A stretch of DNA of 64,000 nt, taken from Gammaproteobacteria bacterium (GTDB lineage Bacteria > Pseudomonadota > Gammaproteobacteria > Pseudomonadales > Azotimanducaceae). Shown here piece after piece: positions 20,245 through 30,330 of the stretch. The DNA lies in contig JAPOVY010000134.1 of NCBI GenBank assembly GCA_026707905.1, forward strand, positions 1 to 64,000, given 5' to 3'. Within the stretch, counting starts at the first letter, position 1; every line of letters begins with the position of its first letter. The notes beneath the pieces were generated by a model. It saw only the letters and a program-made list of their open reading frames with translations. It searched no databases and was not told where the DNA came from. A program made the position numbers and the translations under genes.

Positions 20245-21687
20245 ATGGATCAGTTGAATCGCGCATTCAAACGAAACAGATGTTTCGACGGGAACAAACC
20301 ACGATTTCGCGGCGACAACCCAATAGACGCCGACTCTCCGACGACTGTGACAGAGCTACAAAGCGACGCAGACTTGATTTCGCGCTATTACAGCGCGGCA
20401 GACGATCAAGCGCTCGCGCAATTTGTTCAGAAACACCGAAGTTGGGCAATTCAGCGGGCTCGACACTACGTCTCACAAGACGAAGCCGAGGACGTCGTAC
20501 AAGCTTCGATCATTCGCCTGATGAGCGCAAAACCTATTGGTGGACGCGTCAATAACCCGTTAGGCTGGTGGCATACCGTCATCTCAGCGACCGCAAAAGA
20601 CCTTATTCGGGAATCCAGTCGTCGAACCAATCGCGAGCACGCTTACACAACCGATGTCAGTCCCTCATCGACTACGCAAGCAAATGGCAGAGAATCGGAT
20701 CTTGTGGACGCTGTATTCGACGAAATCCGTCAAACGGACATTCGTTTTCGGGATCCTTTGTTAAAGCGTTACTTCGAGGACCTTAGTTACGAAGAGATAG
20801 CACGCGAGCTGAACCTTCGTCCAGGTACGGTGGCGTCTCGTCTCGCTCGAGGGATCGAACGTGTTCGCGCCGCGCTCGAGTCGAAAGGTGTCTACGTTCC
20901 CACACAACCATCGGAGACTGAACATATGAATTCTGATGCAACAATGTCAACCGACGTCGCATCCATGGTCGGGCGTTGGCAAGACGTCTGGTTCGTGACC
21001 ATGCACGACAAGGTGCGAGGCATAGGTCATCTGTCCGTTAGCGAAGGAAAAAACGATCTGGTCACGCTACGCAATCGCCTTGATATGGCGCTCGAGAACG
21101 CACCTGAAAATGACCCGAGGAATTCACCAAATCGTCTTTGGTTCGAGTACGAGTTATCGATCGAGGATATACAGACCTTACGGTGGTCATCTTTTCGGAC
21201 GAAAGAAGGCGCGACTGATTCGGCAAACGCGTTGATGGCTGAACGTGGCATGCACTACGATTCTGACGAGTTAATAGAGTGCGTTGAGAACGGTTCGAAG
21301 TTGGTCATCCATTCGGGATCGGATACGAAGACAATGGAAGTTACGGGTGATGGTCCGTTGGTCCCAGATGTCAGCGCGGCTTTCTACATTTGCCAACTGC
21401 CTCGTGATGCCTCGACAGCTAAACCGATCCGAATAATCGGCTTCGAACGCTCACTCGAAGGTCGGCGATGGGCTGTCGCACCTGCAGAAGTCAGATATGC
21501 AGGCTGTAGTGGACCACCCGTAGGTTTGAGCCACACGTTTGAGATCGACCTCAAAGCTGCAATAGGACGAAATCATTACGTTTGGGTGGATGACGACGGA
21601 ACGTTTATCGGTATGGGTGACGAACGAGAGAGTTTCATCACGGTCGAAAACGAAGCGGCCGCCCTCGCGATGTTCGCGCGCCACTAA
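20245..21687 (+). CDS. ECF-type sigma factor with large C-terminal extension
   Basis: A 480-residue protein from ATG 20245. Residues about 45-130 form sigma-70 region 2 (AQFVQKHRSWAIQRARHYVS, then DEAEDVVQASIIRLM and a GWWHTVISATAKDLIRE segment). Residues about 165-215 form region 4 (RYFEDLSYEEIARELNLRPG with TVASRLARGIERVR), the -35 binding helix-turn-helix. The last ~250 residues (from about 230) are not part of a normal ECF sigma, which is usually under 220 residues; this part is rich in beta-strand patterns (WQDVWFVTMHDKVRGIG, KLVIHSGSDTKTMEV, HYVWVDDDGTFIGMG) and I do not recognise it. No anti-sigma gene lies nearby, so the extension may be a built-in regulator. Placement 280 bases after the adhesin suggests, without proof, a regulatory link. 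Confidence 0.82.
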   Translation: MDQLNRAFKRNRCFDGNKPRFRGDNPIDADSPTTVTELQSDADLISRYYSAADDQALAQFVQKHRSWAIQRARHYVSQDEAEDVVQASIIRLMSAKPIGGRVNNPLGWWHTVISATAKDLIRESSRRTNREHAYTTDVSPSSTTQANGRESDLVDAVFDEIRQTDIRFRDPLLKRYFEDLSYEEIARELNLRPGTVASRLARGIERVRAALESKGVYVPTQPSETEHMNSDATMSTDVASMVGRWQDVWFVTMHDKVRGIGHLSVSEGKNDLVTLRNRLDMALENAPENDPRNSPNRLWFEYELSIEDIQTLRWSSFRTKEGATDSANALMAERGMHYDSDELIECVENGSKLVIHSGSDTKTMEVTGDGPLVPDVSAAFYICQLPRDASTAKPIRIIGFERSLEGRRWAVAPAEVRYAGCSGPPVGLSHTFEIDLKAAIGRNHYVWVDDDGTFIGMGDERESFITVENEAAALAMFARH

Positions 21688-21736
21688 GTCGATTTACTCT
21701 AATGGCAAACATGTCGCGTTCACACTATCCGTAGAA

Positions 21737-21898
21737 CTAAGTCTTAGGGTTTATCTCGTATTGTGAACGCCATTTACGCATCTGCTCCGTATCAAGATTT
21801 GCCGTCAGTCGGACTGACCGGTTTGATGACCAAGACGCAATCACGTTTCGGCTCTCAATCCAACTGAGTTCGTAAAAAGCTTTACTGGTCGGCGTCAT
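21737..21898 (-). CDS. Possible small protein, 53 residues
   Basis: A minus-strand frame from ATG 21898 to TAG 21737 reads MTPTSKAFYELSWIESRNVI and continues through SVRLTANLDTEQMRKWRSQY to PKT. The composition (Trp, Tyr, Arg, Glu in natural-looking proportions) is more protein-like than surrounding shadow frames. There is no signal peptide and no clear ribosome-binding site. It could be a real small gene, or a remnant of a larger one. No homology can be claimed from sequence alone. Confidence 0.35.
   Translation of the reverse strand: MTPTSKAFYELSWIESRNVIASWSSNRSVRLTANLDTEQMRKWRSQYEINPKT
21804..21818. promoter_or_regulatory. GTCAGTC-G-GACTGAC palindrome
   Basis: Two perfect 7-base arms flank a single G. 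Such compact palindromes can be operators for dimeric regulators. It lies in the gap between the sigma factor and amidohydrolase genes but also inside the possible small minus-strand gene, so it may be coincidental. Confidence 0.2.
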
Positions 21899-22194
21899 TC
21901 TGCGTCGATCAGGAAGAGGATCGCTAGTTAACTTAAGTTGCGATTTGCTTCGATATCAGAAACACAGCGCTGAAAATCCTTGAATCAGGTCGACGAAATC
22001 GGCAACGCTGTCACACCGAAAATACAGTTTAAATAGCGCTAGCGCCGTCATTTTTACTGCGAATATTCGTTAAGTCATTGTTTTAAAAAAAACCAGTATT
22101 TCGACTTCAGTGATGGGCACTGACAACAGTGGATGATCAATGGAACTACGTTGACTTGATATCACTCTTCCCCGGTGCCGTGTGCTGCCAAACA

Positions 22195-22216
22195 GCTCCT
22201 AAAAACCGAAAGGAGC
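22195..22216 (+). other. Hairpin in amidohydrolase leader
   Basis: GCTCCT at 22195-22200 pairs with AGGAGC at 22211-22216 around a 10-base A-rich loop. It ends about 57 bases before the chosen amidohydrolase start. It lacks a T-run. A leader structure or transcript stabiliser is possible; the role is unknown. Confidence 0.25.
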
Positions 22217-22273
22217 GAGCTATTTAGTTCGACCTTATTTAATAGGCGACTCCGCGAAGAAAAACAAGAGCCT

Positions 22274-23128
22274 ATGTCCGATGTGCCCGTGATTGACGCG
22301 CAAGTTCATGCTTATGAGCGCGACAAACCAGAACGACCTTGGATCGGCTTCCTACACGGCCCGGCGGAAGCTACCGGCGACCAAATGGTGGCTGCGATGG
22401 ATGACGTCGGCGTGGACGGTGCACTTCTGGTTTCGCCTTACAGCATGTATCGCTATGACGCGAGCTATGCACTAGAGGTATACGAAAAACACCCGACCCG
22501 TTTCGGGTTGATCAAACCCTTCGACCCTCAAGCTGACGACGTGGTCGAGCAAGTCGTCGATTGGGCTCGATTAGACGGTACGGTGGGTGCTCGCATCATG
22601 CTCCCGGATCCTTTCGCGATCGAAGCGGACGATCCTGGACTCAATCGGATCCTCGAGGCAGGCCGACAAGCCAATTTACCAATCAACGTACTCTGTTGGG
22701 GCAACGCACCTTTGTTAGGCGGACTAGCGGAACGCAACCCAGATACCCAAATCGTGTTAGACCACCTGGGTCTGCGTCAACCTTTCGGGCCTCCGCCACC
22801 GGTCGACCCGTTCGGTGACTTACCGAAAGTTCTATCACTGGCTGCTTACGATAACGTCACGATCAAAATCACAGGCGCTTGTACCCTGTCGCACGAACCA
22901 TATCCATATCCGGATATCTGGCAGCCTTTGAAGCGCATCTTTGACGCGTTTGGCATCGATCGATGCTTCTGGGGAACTGACTGGACACGGGCGGTCAACT
23001 TGCTGACCTACGCCGAAGGTGTGGACGCCTTCCGAAATTCAGACGATCTTAGCGACTCGGACCGAGACGCATTAATGGGCGGAAACGTTTCGCGCATTTA
23101 TCGCTGGCGACCAAATACCCAATCGTAA
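22274..23128 (+). CDS. Amidohydrolase-2 family metal-dependent hydrolase
   Basis: A 284-residue protein from ATG 22274, chosen over an upstream in-frame start at 22175 because the family begins with the metal-site motif seen here, VIDAQVHAY. The TIM-barrel pattern follows: ALLVSPYSMYRYD, FGLIKPFDPQ, VLDHLGL near residue 160, and FWGTDWTRA with the catalytic Asp near the end. The group (COG3618-like) includes lactonases and decarboxylases acting on carboxylated or aromatic substrates; the substrate here is unknown. A small YHS-like gene follows 52 bases later on the same strand. Confidence 0.82.
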   Translation: MSDVPVIDAQVHAYERDKPERPWIGFLHGPAEATGDQMVAAMDDVGVDGALLVSPYSMYRYDASYALEVYEKHPTRFGLIKPFDPQADDVVEQVVDWARLDGTVGARIMLPDPFAIEADDPGLNRILEAGRQANLPINVLCWGNAPLLGGLAERNPDTQIVLDHLGLRQPFGPPPPVDPFGDLPKVLSLAAYDNVTIKITGACTLSHEPYPYPDIWQPLKRIFDAFGIDRCFWGTDWTRAVNLLTYAEGVDAFRNSDDLSDSDRDALMGGNVSRIYRWRPNTQS

Positions 23129-23180
23129 TAGCACACACCCTATTCAAAATACCTATGGTGACGGATCCAGCAGACCAATC

Positions 23181-23366
23181 ATGATGAACGAACTCGACAT
23201 CAACGATTGCATAAACGACTCGTGCCCGTGGTCCGGCGACCCAGTCGCGCCAGATTCCCTCATTGAATTCAACGGTTATGTCGTCGGGTTCTGCAATACA
23301 GGTTGCCGTGACAAATTCGAAGCGGCAATTCAGTACTTCGAAGCGGCGATCGAGGACCTCGACTAG
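23181..23366 (+). CDS. Small YHS/TRASH-like metal-binding protein
   Basis: A 61-residue protein from ATG 23181. The arrangement CINDSCPWSGDPVAPDS, then GYVVGFCNTGCRDKFEAAI, has the Cys pattern C-x(4)-C ... FC-x(3)-C-x(3)-F of YHS/TRASH-type treble-clef domains, which bind metal ions. Similar tiny proteins are often encoded beside other metabolic genes and have no settled function. The start could be either of two adjacent ATG codons. It follows the amidohydrolase in the same direction and may share its transcript. Confidence 0.7.
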   Translation: MMNELDINDCINDSCPWSGDPVAPDSLIEFNGYVVGFCNTGCRDKFEAAIQYFEAAIEDLD

Positions 23367-23476
23367 TCAATGCGCGTTGAATTTGGTATAAAAATAGGTC
23401 GGTTCCTCGAGGGTATAACGGGTCCAGCCTAGGGATCGATCGATTCCTCTAGCCCCGCACGTATACGTGATTCATC

Positions 23477-26400
23477 GTGTCGCGTAGCTCTATCAAATAT
23501 CTCCGCCGAAGCTTGCATTCGATCGGTTTTCTTTCATGTCTCCTGGTGCTGGTGAGTTGCATCGGCGGCACCGGTGGATCTTGGCTCCCTGCAAGCGATG
23601 ATCCGGACCCCTCAGAAGAAGCCGAAACGCCGGTTCGCAGCACAGGTCACCTTAACTTTGAGAGTCCCCATTCTCGTCCTATTGTTGTCCATCCAGACGG
23701 TAACCGGGTCTATGTCGTAAATACACCGTCAGACACTGTTGACGTCATTGATACGGAGACGTACGAGATCCTGGATCGCATCCGTGTCGGTGTTGAACCC
23801 GTCGGAATCGGCATCAAACCCGATGGCGCTGAAGTCTGGGTATCGAATCACGTATCGGATTCTGTCAGCGTGATCGATAGTGACTCTTCCAACGTTACGT
23901 ACCATCAGGTCCTTCACACCATTCAGGTCTTTGACGAAGACACGAAATCGACGCGCTTCGATGAACCGGTGTCCATCGCCTTCGTCGACGATGAGAAAGC
24001 CTACGTCGCGCTTTCGTCAACCAATGAAATTGCCGTTGTTGATGTTGCCTCGCGTGAAGTCACGGCACGGCTGAGGGTTACGGCGCAGGATCCGCGCGCT
24101 ATGGTCGTACGCAACGATCGTCTGTACGTGATCCCGTTCGAATCAAACAATCAAACCGGCGTATCTGGATGCCTGCCGGAAAACATGGATACGGATCCTA
24201 ACTGTACGTTTGATGCCGATGCGCATGTGGTTAACGCGCCAGATGGAAATGCGCAAAGTCTTTCTCTGAACTACGTTCTAGATATCGTGCGCGATTCGCG
24301 GTTTCCTGATCGAGACCTTTACATATTCGATACCGAGACTGACGAGTTGCTTGAGGTCGTGGACACCTTGGGTACCTTACTCTACGGAATTGCCGTCGAC
24401 TCCGACGGCAACGTCTTTGTTGCCCAAGCCGAAGCACGCAACGATGCGAACGGGAAATCGGGAACAGAGAAACACGGCTTACGCGAGCTCGAGAATCGAG
24501 CCTTCCTTAATCAAATCACCAAGGTTGATTGCACCGGTGATACGTGCGATACGCCTGAATTCATCGATCTGGAACCGTTGCCACCTGATCACCCAAAGAG
24601 AGACGAAGCTTTGGCGACGCCATTCGCGATCCAGATTAGTGAAGACGATACCACCATCGTCGCGACGGCGGCTGCGTCCGACAAAGTCTTCACCATGTCC
24701 ACAGATACCGGCGAAGTACTCGACCAGATTGTCGTCGATAGCATCCCGCGTGGTTTGGCACTGGTCTCCAATGACGCTGGCGAACTGCAACACGCCTGGG
24801 TACTTAACGCACTAGCTAATTCCGTGTCCGTCGTCGACGTATCGGACTCCGAGGAATTAGCGCTCCTAGAGACTATTCAGCTTGAGGATCCGTCAGATCC
24901 GACTCTCAAGCAAGGTCGTATCGCATTCAACAGTGCGGATGCTTCAAGTACAGGGACATTTGCATGTGCGAGCTGCCATCCTGACGGGCATACGGACCAA
25001 CTGCTTTGGGTCCTCGATACACCGTTGTGCGACGTCGGTTGCGACCAGATACAACCTCGTTTAGTCCAAGATATCAGAGGATTGCGCGGAACCGCCCCAT
25101 ATCACTGGGACGGCATACCCGGTGATCCTTTCGGAGGAATTAACACCAGTAGCATCGAGACTTACGTCGAACCCAATTGCGAGATTGACAACGAAGAAAG
25201 TTGCACCCTACACCTCATCGACGGTTCGCTTGAGACGACCATGTGCGATCAGGACGACTGCACGGTCAACGACGAAGATAAACCCGGACATCTGTCCAAG
25301 GACGACCGTGATGCGATGTCCAAATATCTACTAAGTGTGCCATATCCGCCGTCCGTGGAACGACCTTTCGACAACACGGTCACGGAACTCGGGTTGGAGG
25401 GTATACGTGACTTCCACTTCAATGAACAATGTGGTAACTGTCACTATCTTCCCCATTGGACGACGACGAACATGGGAGGGAGCGGAATGGACCTCCCGTC
25501 ATGGCGTGGCGCAAGTGACCGTTGGAAGAATGCGCCTCAAAACCGATTCTTCTTTGTAGACCAGGTGGGACGCGACACGCGAGGCTTCCCCGAACGGTTC
25601 TCCTTCACCCAAAGTCAGAAGATGTACCAGATGATCCTTGAAGGCAGTGTCGGCGCACCCGGTTCATTTGCGCGTCAAGTAACGCTCAATGCCGCTACCG
25701 CGGATTCAGACATTACGGTCGATCTTCTGAACGCACTTGAGCTCGCAGATCGAGAGGGCGCGATCGTCCTCGAAGGTGAAGGCATACGCTTGAGCAACGA
25801 CGATGAACCTTCCCTCGTCGAGCTTTCGTTTGAAACCGATAACTATCAGGACACACTCGACAATCTGACGGAGTATTAGCAGGACGAACTACTAGACCTC
25901 GCACGAGACGACGAGCTGCTCGTCACCCTCACTGCCAGATTTGGCACGGGTGTCGACTATGAATATCCTCAGCCGACGATCTGGCCTGCTGGATTTCCAA
26001 TTCGATTGATCTTCCCGGGCGATCGTCCGCAGGAATTCCCTGAGCTGCATGAAGAAACAGAAATGCGCATGCGAGGCGACTACATCTTTGAAGGTGCGAG
26101 TCTCTATGTCGATGGACGGAAGGTAGAAGGGACGATTCGCTGCGAGTCAGGCGAACTTCCCGATTGTGAAGACCACATCGTCGTAATCGAATTAGAAGAT
26201 CTACCAAGCATCGGTGGCTTAACGATCGAAGACATAAACGTTGTGGCGGATAACGCCACGATGCACCTGTTACAGGTACAGAATCCTCAAGGCTTATTCA
26301 GCAACGATTTCCCATTCTTTGTTCTAACTGAATCGAACGCCGCAAGATTCGGCAACATCTTAGGCAGGGACGGGACCATTGACCAACAAGGAGGGTGGCG

Positions 26401-26833
26401 CGCCAACACATCCGCTGGTCAAGTTTCATGGAATGGCGAGGCACACTTCACGATCCATCAAGCGATCGATCGGCAACCGTGGCGGGTTTCGTTAGAGCAC
26501 GACATTTCTGTGAGAGAAGGGTTGCCATACTCCATCTGTTACTCGGCTAAGAGTAGCGCATACCGCTATATTGAGGTGAACGTCGACACCGGACCTGGAG
26601 GCGAGCAGCCATACACAGGGCTAGTCAGCACCGGAATCGATCCTGAAGTAGGAGGGGGCGTGCGAAACATTGGCGTTAGTCTGAATACGGAATACCGACA
26701 GTTTCACCATCGATTTATCGCCAATGAGACTGATTACACCGCTCGACTGACGTTCAATCTCGCGCAGAATGTGAATGACGTTTGGATCGATAACGTTGGT
26801 GTGTTTTACGGGAAGGATTGCGGCGAACCGTAA
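23477..26833 (+). pseudogene. Dihaem beta-propeller lipoprotein interrupted by in-frame TAG
   Basis: The frame opens at GTG 23477 with a lipoprotein signal (LSCLLVLVSC) and a YncE-like beta-propeller (VYVVNTPSDTVDVIDTETYE, VWVSNHVSDSVSVID). It then has two c-type haem motifs, CASCH (Cys497, Cys500, His501) and CGNCH (Cys652, Cys655, His656). A TAG at 25877-25879 stops it after 800 residues. The same frame continues without another stop to 26833: QDELLDLARDDELLVTLTAR directly after the TAG, then a jelly-roll domain resembling CBM4_9 (WRVSLEHDISVREGLPYSIC). The intact protein would be about 1,118 residues. The N-terminal 800-residue part, with both haem sites, could still be made. The cause may be mutation, read-through or a base-call error. 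Confidence 0.85.
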
Positions 26834-26865
26834 TGCGTAACGTCCGGCGCCGGTATATACGGTAA

Positions 26866-27591
26866 CTACGAACCATCTTCAGGGCGTGCCGCCATCTCGT
26901 CTAGATTCGCGGTACACCATCTGAATGCGCGTTTGATTCCCCGTAGGGAAAACTTGTAGAAAGACGTCCCAATCTTTCCTTTTTGATTCGTCTCAAACCT
27001 CAGAATACTGCCTTCAGCTGATCGTATTCGGTCATAGAGCGTTTCCCCGTTATCGGTCACGATCCGACGTATGTCGCCTACGACGAAAATGTTGGGGAGG
27101 CGACCCGGAAACGATCCAATTTCGCGACCTTTGACGATAACCTTCGTTGTGACGTTTTCACCGTAAGCCGGATTACCAATCGCGAATGCGTGATACGCGT
27201 TAATCAACGTTCGAGGTGACACCCCGAATGCGTCGCAGCGGAAATACATCACGTCACCGTCTTCACTAAAACTCTCAATAAATCGATGTAGATCGCCATT
27301 CTTATCCACGCACGACCCACTGTTCCATTGCAATCTTCGGTTCCAATCGGTACTAGGCACACACGACTGCCCACCGTGAACCTGAAAGTCATAGGTTTCA
27401 GTTGATGGGAACTGACGAGACATGACCACCGCGAGGCGACCTTGTCTAGAAAGCTGAGTCTGCTTTTGGAACTCACTAAATTCCCTTAGGAAGAACTCCT
27501 GCGCTTCTTGACGGGCTTGTCCTGCTACTTGGGAACAGGCAACCAGAATGAAAAGTGTTAGTCCTAATCTCAGGATCAAATTTCCTCGCAT
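26866..27591 (-). CDS. Secreted protein of unknown function
   Basis: A 241-residue protein; ATG 27591 is preferred because it begins directly with a signal peptide (MRGNLILRLGLTLFILVACS), whereas the longer frame from 27660 adds 23 residues with no clear role. The sequence LVAC could be a lipobox, or cleavage may occur after VAG; export is likely either way. The mature part has four Cys and mixed strands such as TTKVIVKGREIGSFPGRLPN. No domain was recognised. It converges with the interrupted dihaem gene, the stops lying only 32 bases apart. Confidence 0.6.
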   Translation of the reverse strand: MRGNLILRLGLTLFILVACSQVAGQARQEAQEFFLREFSEFQKQTQLSRQGRLAVVMSRQFPSTETYDFQVHGGQSCVPSTDWNRRLQWNSGSCVDKNGDLHRFIESFSEDGDVMYFRCDAFGVSPRTLINAYHAFAIGNPAYGENVTTKVIVKGREIGSFPGRLPNIFVVGDIRRIVTDNGETLYDRIRSAEGSILRFETNQKGKIGTSFYKFSLRGIKRAFRWCTANLDEMAARPEDGS

Positions 27592-27879
27592 CTGATGCGA
27601 CAACGAACTAGTGATCGTGATTGCGACGCACATTCCGTACGGAACAAGCCCTGCGCACAATACTCCACGTCGTTGTAGACTACTCGGCCACTTCTCTATC
27701 TTACTGCGTCTGATTAACTTACTAACGAATCCACCAGCGCCGGTCGGTACAACTCAATTCAATATACAAGCATCAACGAAGGGAATCCTTTTTCACATCC
27801 TATCGCATACTTGCTAGAAATACGGAATAATCCGAGCTTAGAACACGTACGCTGAGGAATAAACACCGGTTTCTAATCC

Positions 27880-28830
27880 ATGAACGACCAAGAGAAATTC
27901 CTGTTCGATCTACGCGGCTATATCGTGGTCGAAAACGCGCTTACGTCTACTCAAGTCAGTGAACTGTCGGACCGATTGGAGGAACGGCGTAGGATCTCAA
28001 CAGCAGGCAAAGACAAGAAGCACAGCATATTCGGATCGGATCGGACGGTGTTTGCGAACGAAGACGATGCTGCGTGGACATCACCCTCGTTGTTAGAGTG
28101 GGGAGGAACCTATATCGACTTGATCGATCTACCTACTATTGCACCGTACCTTGAGACCCTCTTGGGTGTTGGATACCGCCTTGATCACGACTATTTAAAA
28201 ATAGAAAACGCGGACAGCCAGCACACGCTTTATCTTCATGGCGGCGGTCAAGGCGCCGGTGGCGCTCGAGACATCGTTGGTCCGACCGACGGCGGTCAAT
28301 GTTTCTACCGATATAACAACGGAAAGTTCTACAACGGGCTTGTTACCATCGCGTTCGAGCTAAGCGACGTCTCTAGCGAGAGTGGGGGGTTCGCTTGCGT
28401 GCCTGGCAGTCATAAGATGAACTTTGCTTTGCCAGAAGAATGGCGCATCAGTAAAACCCAAGCGGGTGTTCACGAATGCGTCGATCGAGTTAGTGCAAAT
28501 GCGGGTGATGCCATCATCTTCACGGAAGCCTGTGCTCACGGAACCGTTCCATGGGAAGGAGGTGGTGAACGCCGCACCATCTTCTACAAATATTGTCCTC
28601 ATGCTGTAGCGTGGGGAGCCTGTTTCTACAACGCTGATAACTACGGGGACTTAACTGAGAATCAACGCGCGATTCTCATGCCACCAAGTGCATACGGTCC
28701 ACACCCTCACACTGCCGCAATCTGGAAAAGAGCACAAGAGGAGCAGACAGAGTTAAATAGACTGCGGAAAGAGGTCGGCGAGTTAAGGGCTCAACAGGAG
28801 GATTCGTTCGGGAATTCAGCCGACTCCTGA
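27880..28830 (+). CDS. PhyH-like Fe(II)/2-oxoglutarate dioxygenase with HxG variant
   Basis: A 316-residue cytosolic protein from ATG 27880, of the phytanoyl-CoA dioxygenase superfamily (FACVPGSHKMNF, GDAIIFTEACAHGTVPWEGG). The distal iron ligand is His220 and Arg231/232 would bind 2-oxoglutarate. At the position of the usual His-x-Asp pair the sequence is LYLHGGG, with His120 but Gly122 in place of Asp. In Fe/2OG halogenases this Asp is also replaced by a small residue, leaving room for halide; whether this protein is a halogenase, uses another ligand, or is a divergent hydroxylase is open. The C-terminus ends in a charged helix. It converges with an aminotransferase gene. Confidence 0.8.
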   Translation: MNDQEKFLFDLRGYIVVENALTSTQVSELSDRLEERRRISTAGKDKKHSIFGSDRTVFANEDDAAWTSPSLLEWGGTYIDLIDLPTIAPYLETLLGVGYRLDHDYLKIENADSQHTLYLHGGGQGAGGARDIVGPTDGGQCFYRYNNGKFYNGLVTIAFELSDVSSESGGFACVPGSHKMNFALPEEWRISKTQAGVHECVDRVSANAGDAIIFTEACAHGTVPWEGGGERRTIFYKYCPHAVAWGACFYNADNYGDLTENQRAILMPPSAYGPHPHTAAIWKRAQEEQTELNRLRKEVGELRAQQEDSFGNSADS

Positions 28831-28835
28831 AAAGC

Positions 28836-30053
28836 TCAAGGCACCTCGCTAAACGCCTTGTCGGTACCTTCAAGTGCTTGCGCTATGTCTTTCTCTGTGT
28901 GCGCGATAGATAGAAACATATTGTGCCAAGGATGGAGATAAACGCCGTGGCGAAGTGCGCTGGCACAGAATGCGGCAACTTGCGTCTTCTTTGGATCATT
29001 CTCAAATTCGATCATCGGCATTTGCGGCGGACCGCTTTGGTGAATCCCGAAGCCGTGCCGCTGCGCCTGTTCGTATAGTCCGTCACGAAACTGTTGCCCG
29101 AGTTTTTCCATGCTACGAGGTGCATTGACCTCCTGTAGCACGTTAAGCGTTTCGATCGCCGCTGCGAACGGCGCACCTTGATACCAGAACGAGCCCGTAT
29201 AGAAGATACTCGCTGCTGCCTCTCGATACGCCTCGCTTCCTAATACCGCCGCCAGTGGTTCACCATTGGCGATGCCTTTGCCCCACGCCGAGAGATCTGG
29301 CTGAACACCGAGTTCTGACCAACTCGTATCAAGCGATAGGCGCAGTCCGCCTCTGACATCGTCGAGTATCAACGCCGCACCTTCTGTGTCACAAATCCGC
29401 CGCACCTCGCGGGCGAACGACGGATCTACCAATTCCTGTCTATTGGGTACGTCGTGCTTGTAAGAGGAAACCACGATCGCTGCGAGATCGCCGCTAGCTT
29501 TACTTGCTTCTTTCAGCAGATCTTCGACATCATTGAATCGAAAGGTCGGGTAGTGAACGTGCTCCTCCGCTGGCGTTCCTTTTGCGCGACGATTCGCCCA
29601 CGGCTGCGAGCCGTGATAAGCGGTCTCACCCACCAGAATCTTCCGTCTTCCGGTGTGTGCTCGCGCGATCATGTTGCAGATCATGGTCGCATCGTTCCCA
29701 TTCTTCGCGAACACAGACCACTCAGCATGCGTGATCTGATCGGTGAGTTTTTCAGCGAGTTCGACCAACACAGAAGGCGGTCCGTCAGCAATGTCGAGCC
29801 GCGCACGTTGAGCATCCGCCGCGGCACGAATGCGAGGATTACCGTAACCCGCAATCATCGGGCCGTAGGAACAGATGAAGTCGATGTATTCGTTGCCATC
29901 GACGTCCCAGAGACGACAACCCGACGCCCGTTCGAAAAACTGTGGATAACCTTCCGGCATGCCCCGATATACAGACATATGTCCATACATGCCTCCGGGG
30001 ATCACGCGCTCTGCCCTCCCTCGAAGTTGTGCATCGATCGAATCTTTGTTCAA
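28836..30053 (-). CDS. Class III PLP-dependent aminotransferase (GSA-aminomutase-like)
   Basis: A 405-residue enzyme from ATG 30053. It shows the fold type I pattern: SYGPMIAGYGNPRIRAA near the N-terminus, the cofactor region VFAKNGNDATMICNMIARAH, the Asp of ALILDDVRGG that contacts the pyridine nitrogen, and the Schiff-base lysine in SAWGKGIANGEPLAA. Among class III enzymes it resembles glutamate-1-semialdehyde 2,1-aminomutase and related accessory aminotransferases; no hem genes are adjacent, so a role in secondary or amino-compound metabolism is more likely than in haem synthesis. The stop lies 5 bases from the stop of the convergent dioxygenase gene. Confidence 0.82.
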   Translation of the reverse strand: MNKDSIDAQLRGRAERVIPGGMYGHMSVYRGMPEGYPQFFERASGCRLWDVDGNEYIDFICSYGPMIAGYGNPRIRAAADAQRARLDIADGPPSVLVELAEKLTDQITHAEWSVFAKNGNDATMICNMIARAHTGRRKILVGETAYHGSQPWANRRAKGTPAEEHVHYPTFRFNDVEDLLKEASKASGDLAAIVVSSYKHDVPNRQELVDPSFAREVRRICDTEGAALILDDVRGGLRLSLDTSWSELGVQPDLSAWGKGIANGEPLAAVLGSEAYREAAASIFYTGSFWYQGAPFAAAIETLNVLQEVNAPRSMEKLGQQFRDGLYEQAQRHGFGIHQSGPPQMPMIEFENDPKKTQVAAFCASALRHGVYLHPWHNMFLSIAHTEKDIAQALEGTDKAFSEVP

Positions 30054-30330
30054 CGAACGAGTCTCCTTATGTCCTAGCGATAACGAATTTGAGATTCATA
30101 GCACTGTGTTAGCTTCTCAATCTCAACTCTTCCCTAGCGCGTTCACGTAATTAACCTATCCCAACGCAGTTCAGGTGCGACTACTTAACGCGTCTGCGTC
30201 GAACTATAAACACGACCGTTCCACGCGCGTCTGCGTAATCTGATACGAACGGTAGCACCATGTTGCTGCATACTTCGCACTGCCCAAGTGCATCCCCACC
30301 ATTAAGGGGTTATTGGCTCATTTCGGTGAC

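Larger units (their letters stand above)
21688..22273. other. Long intergenic region with a small minus-strand frame, palindrome and hairpin
   Basis: This 586-base region separates the sigma factor and amidohydrolase genes. It contains a possible 53-residue minus-strand gene (21737-21898), a 7-bp palindrome inside it (21804-21818) and a 6-bp hairpin (22195-22216) before the amidohydrolase. A run of A at 22085-22091 lies in the A+T-rich part. No RNA family was recognised. Confidence 0.4.
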
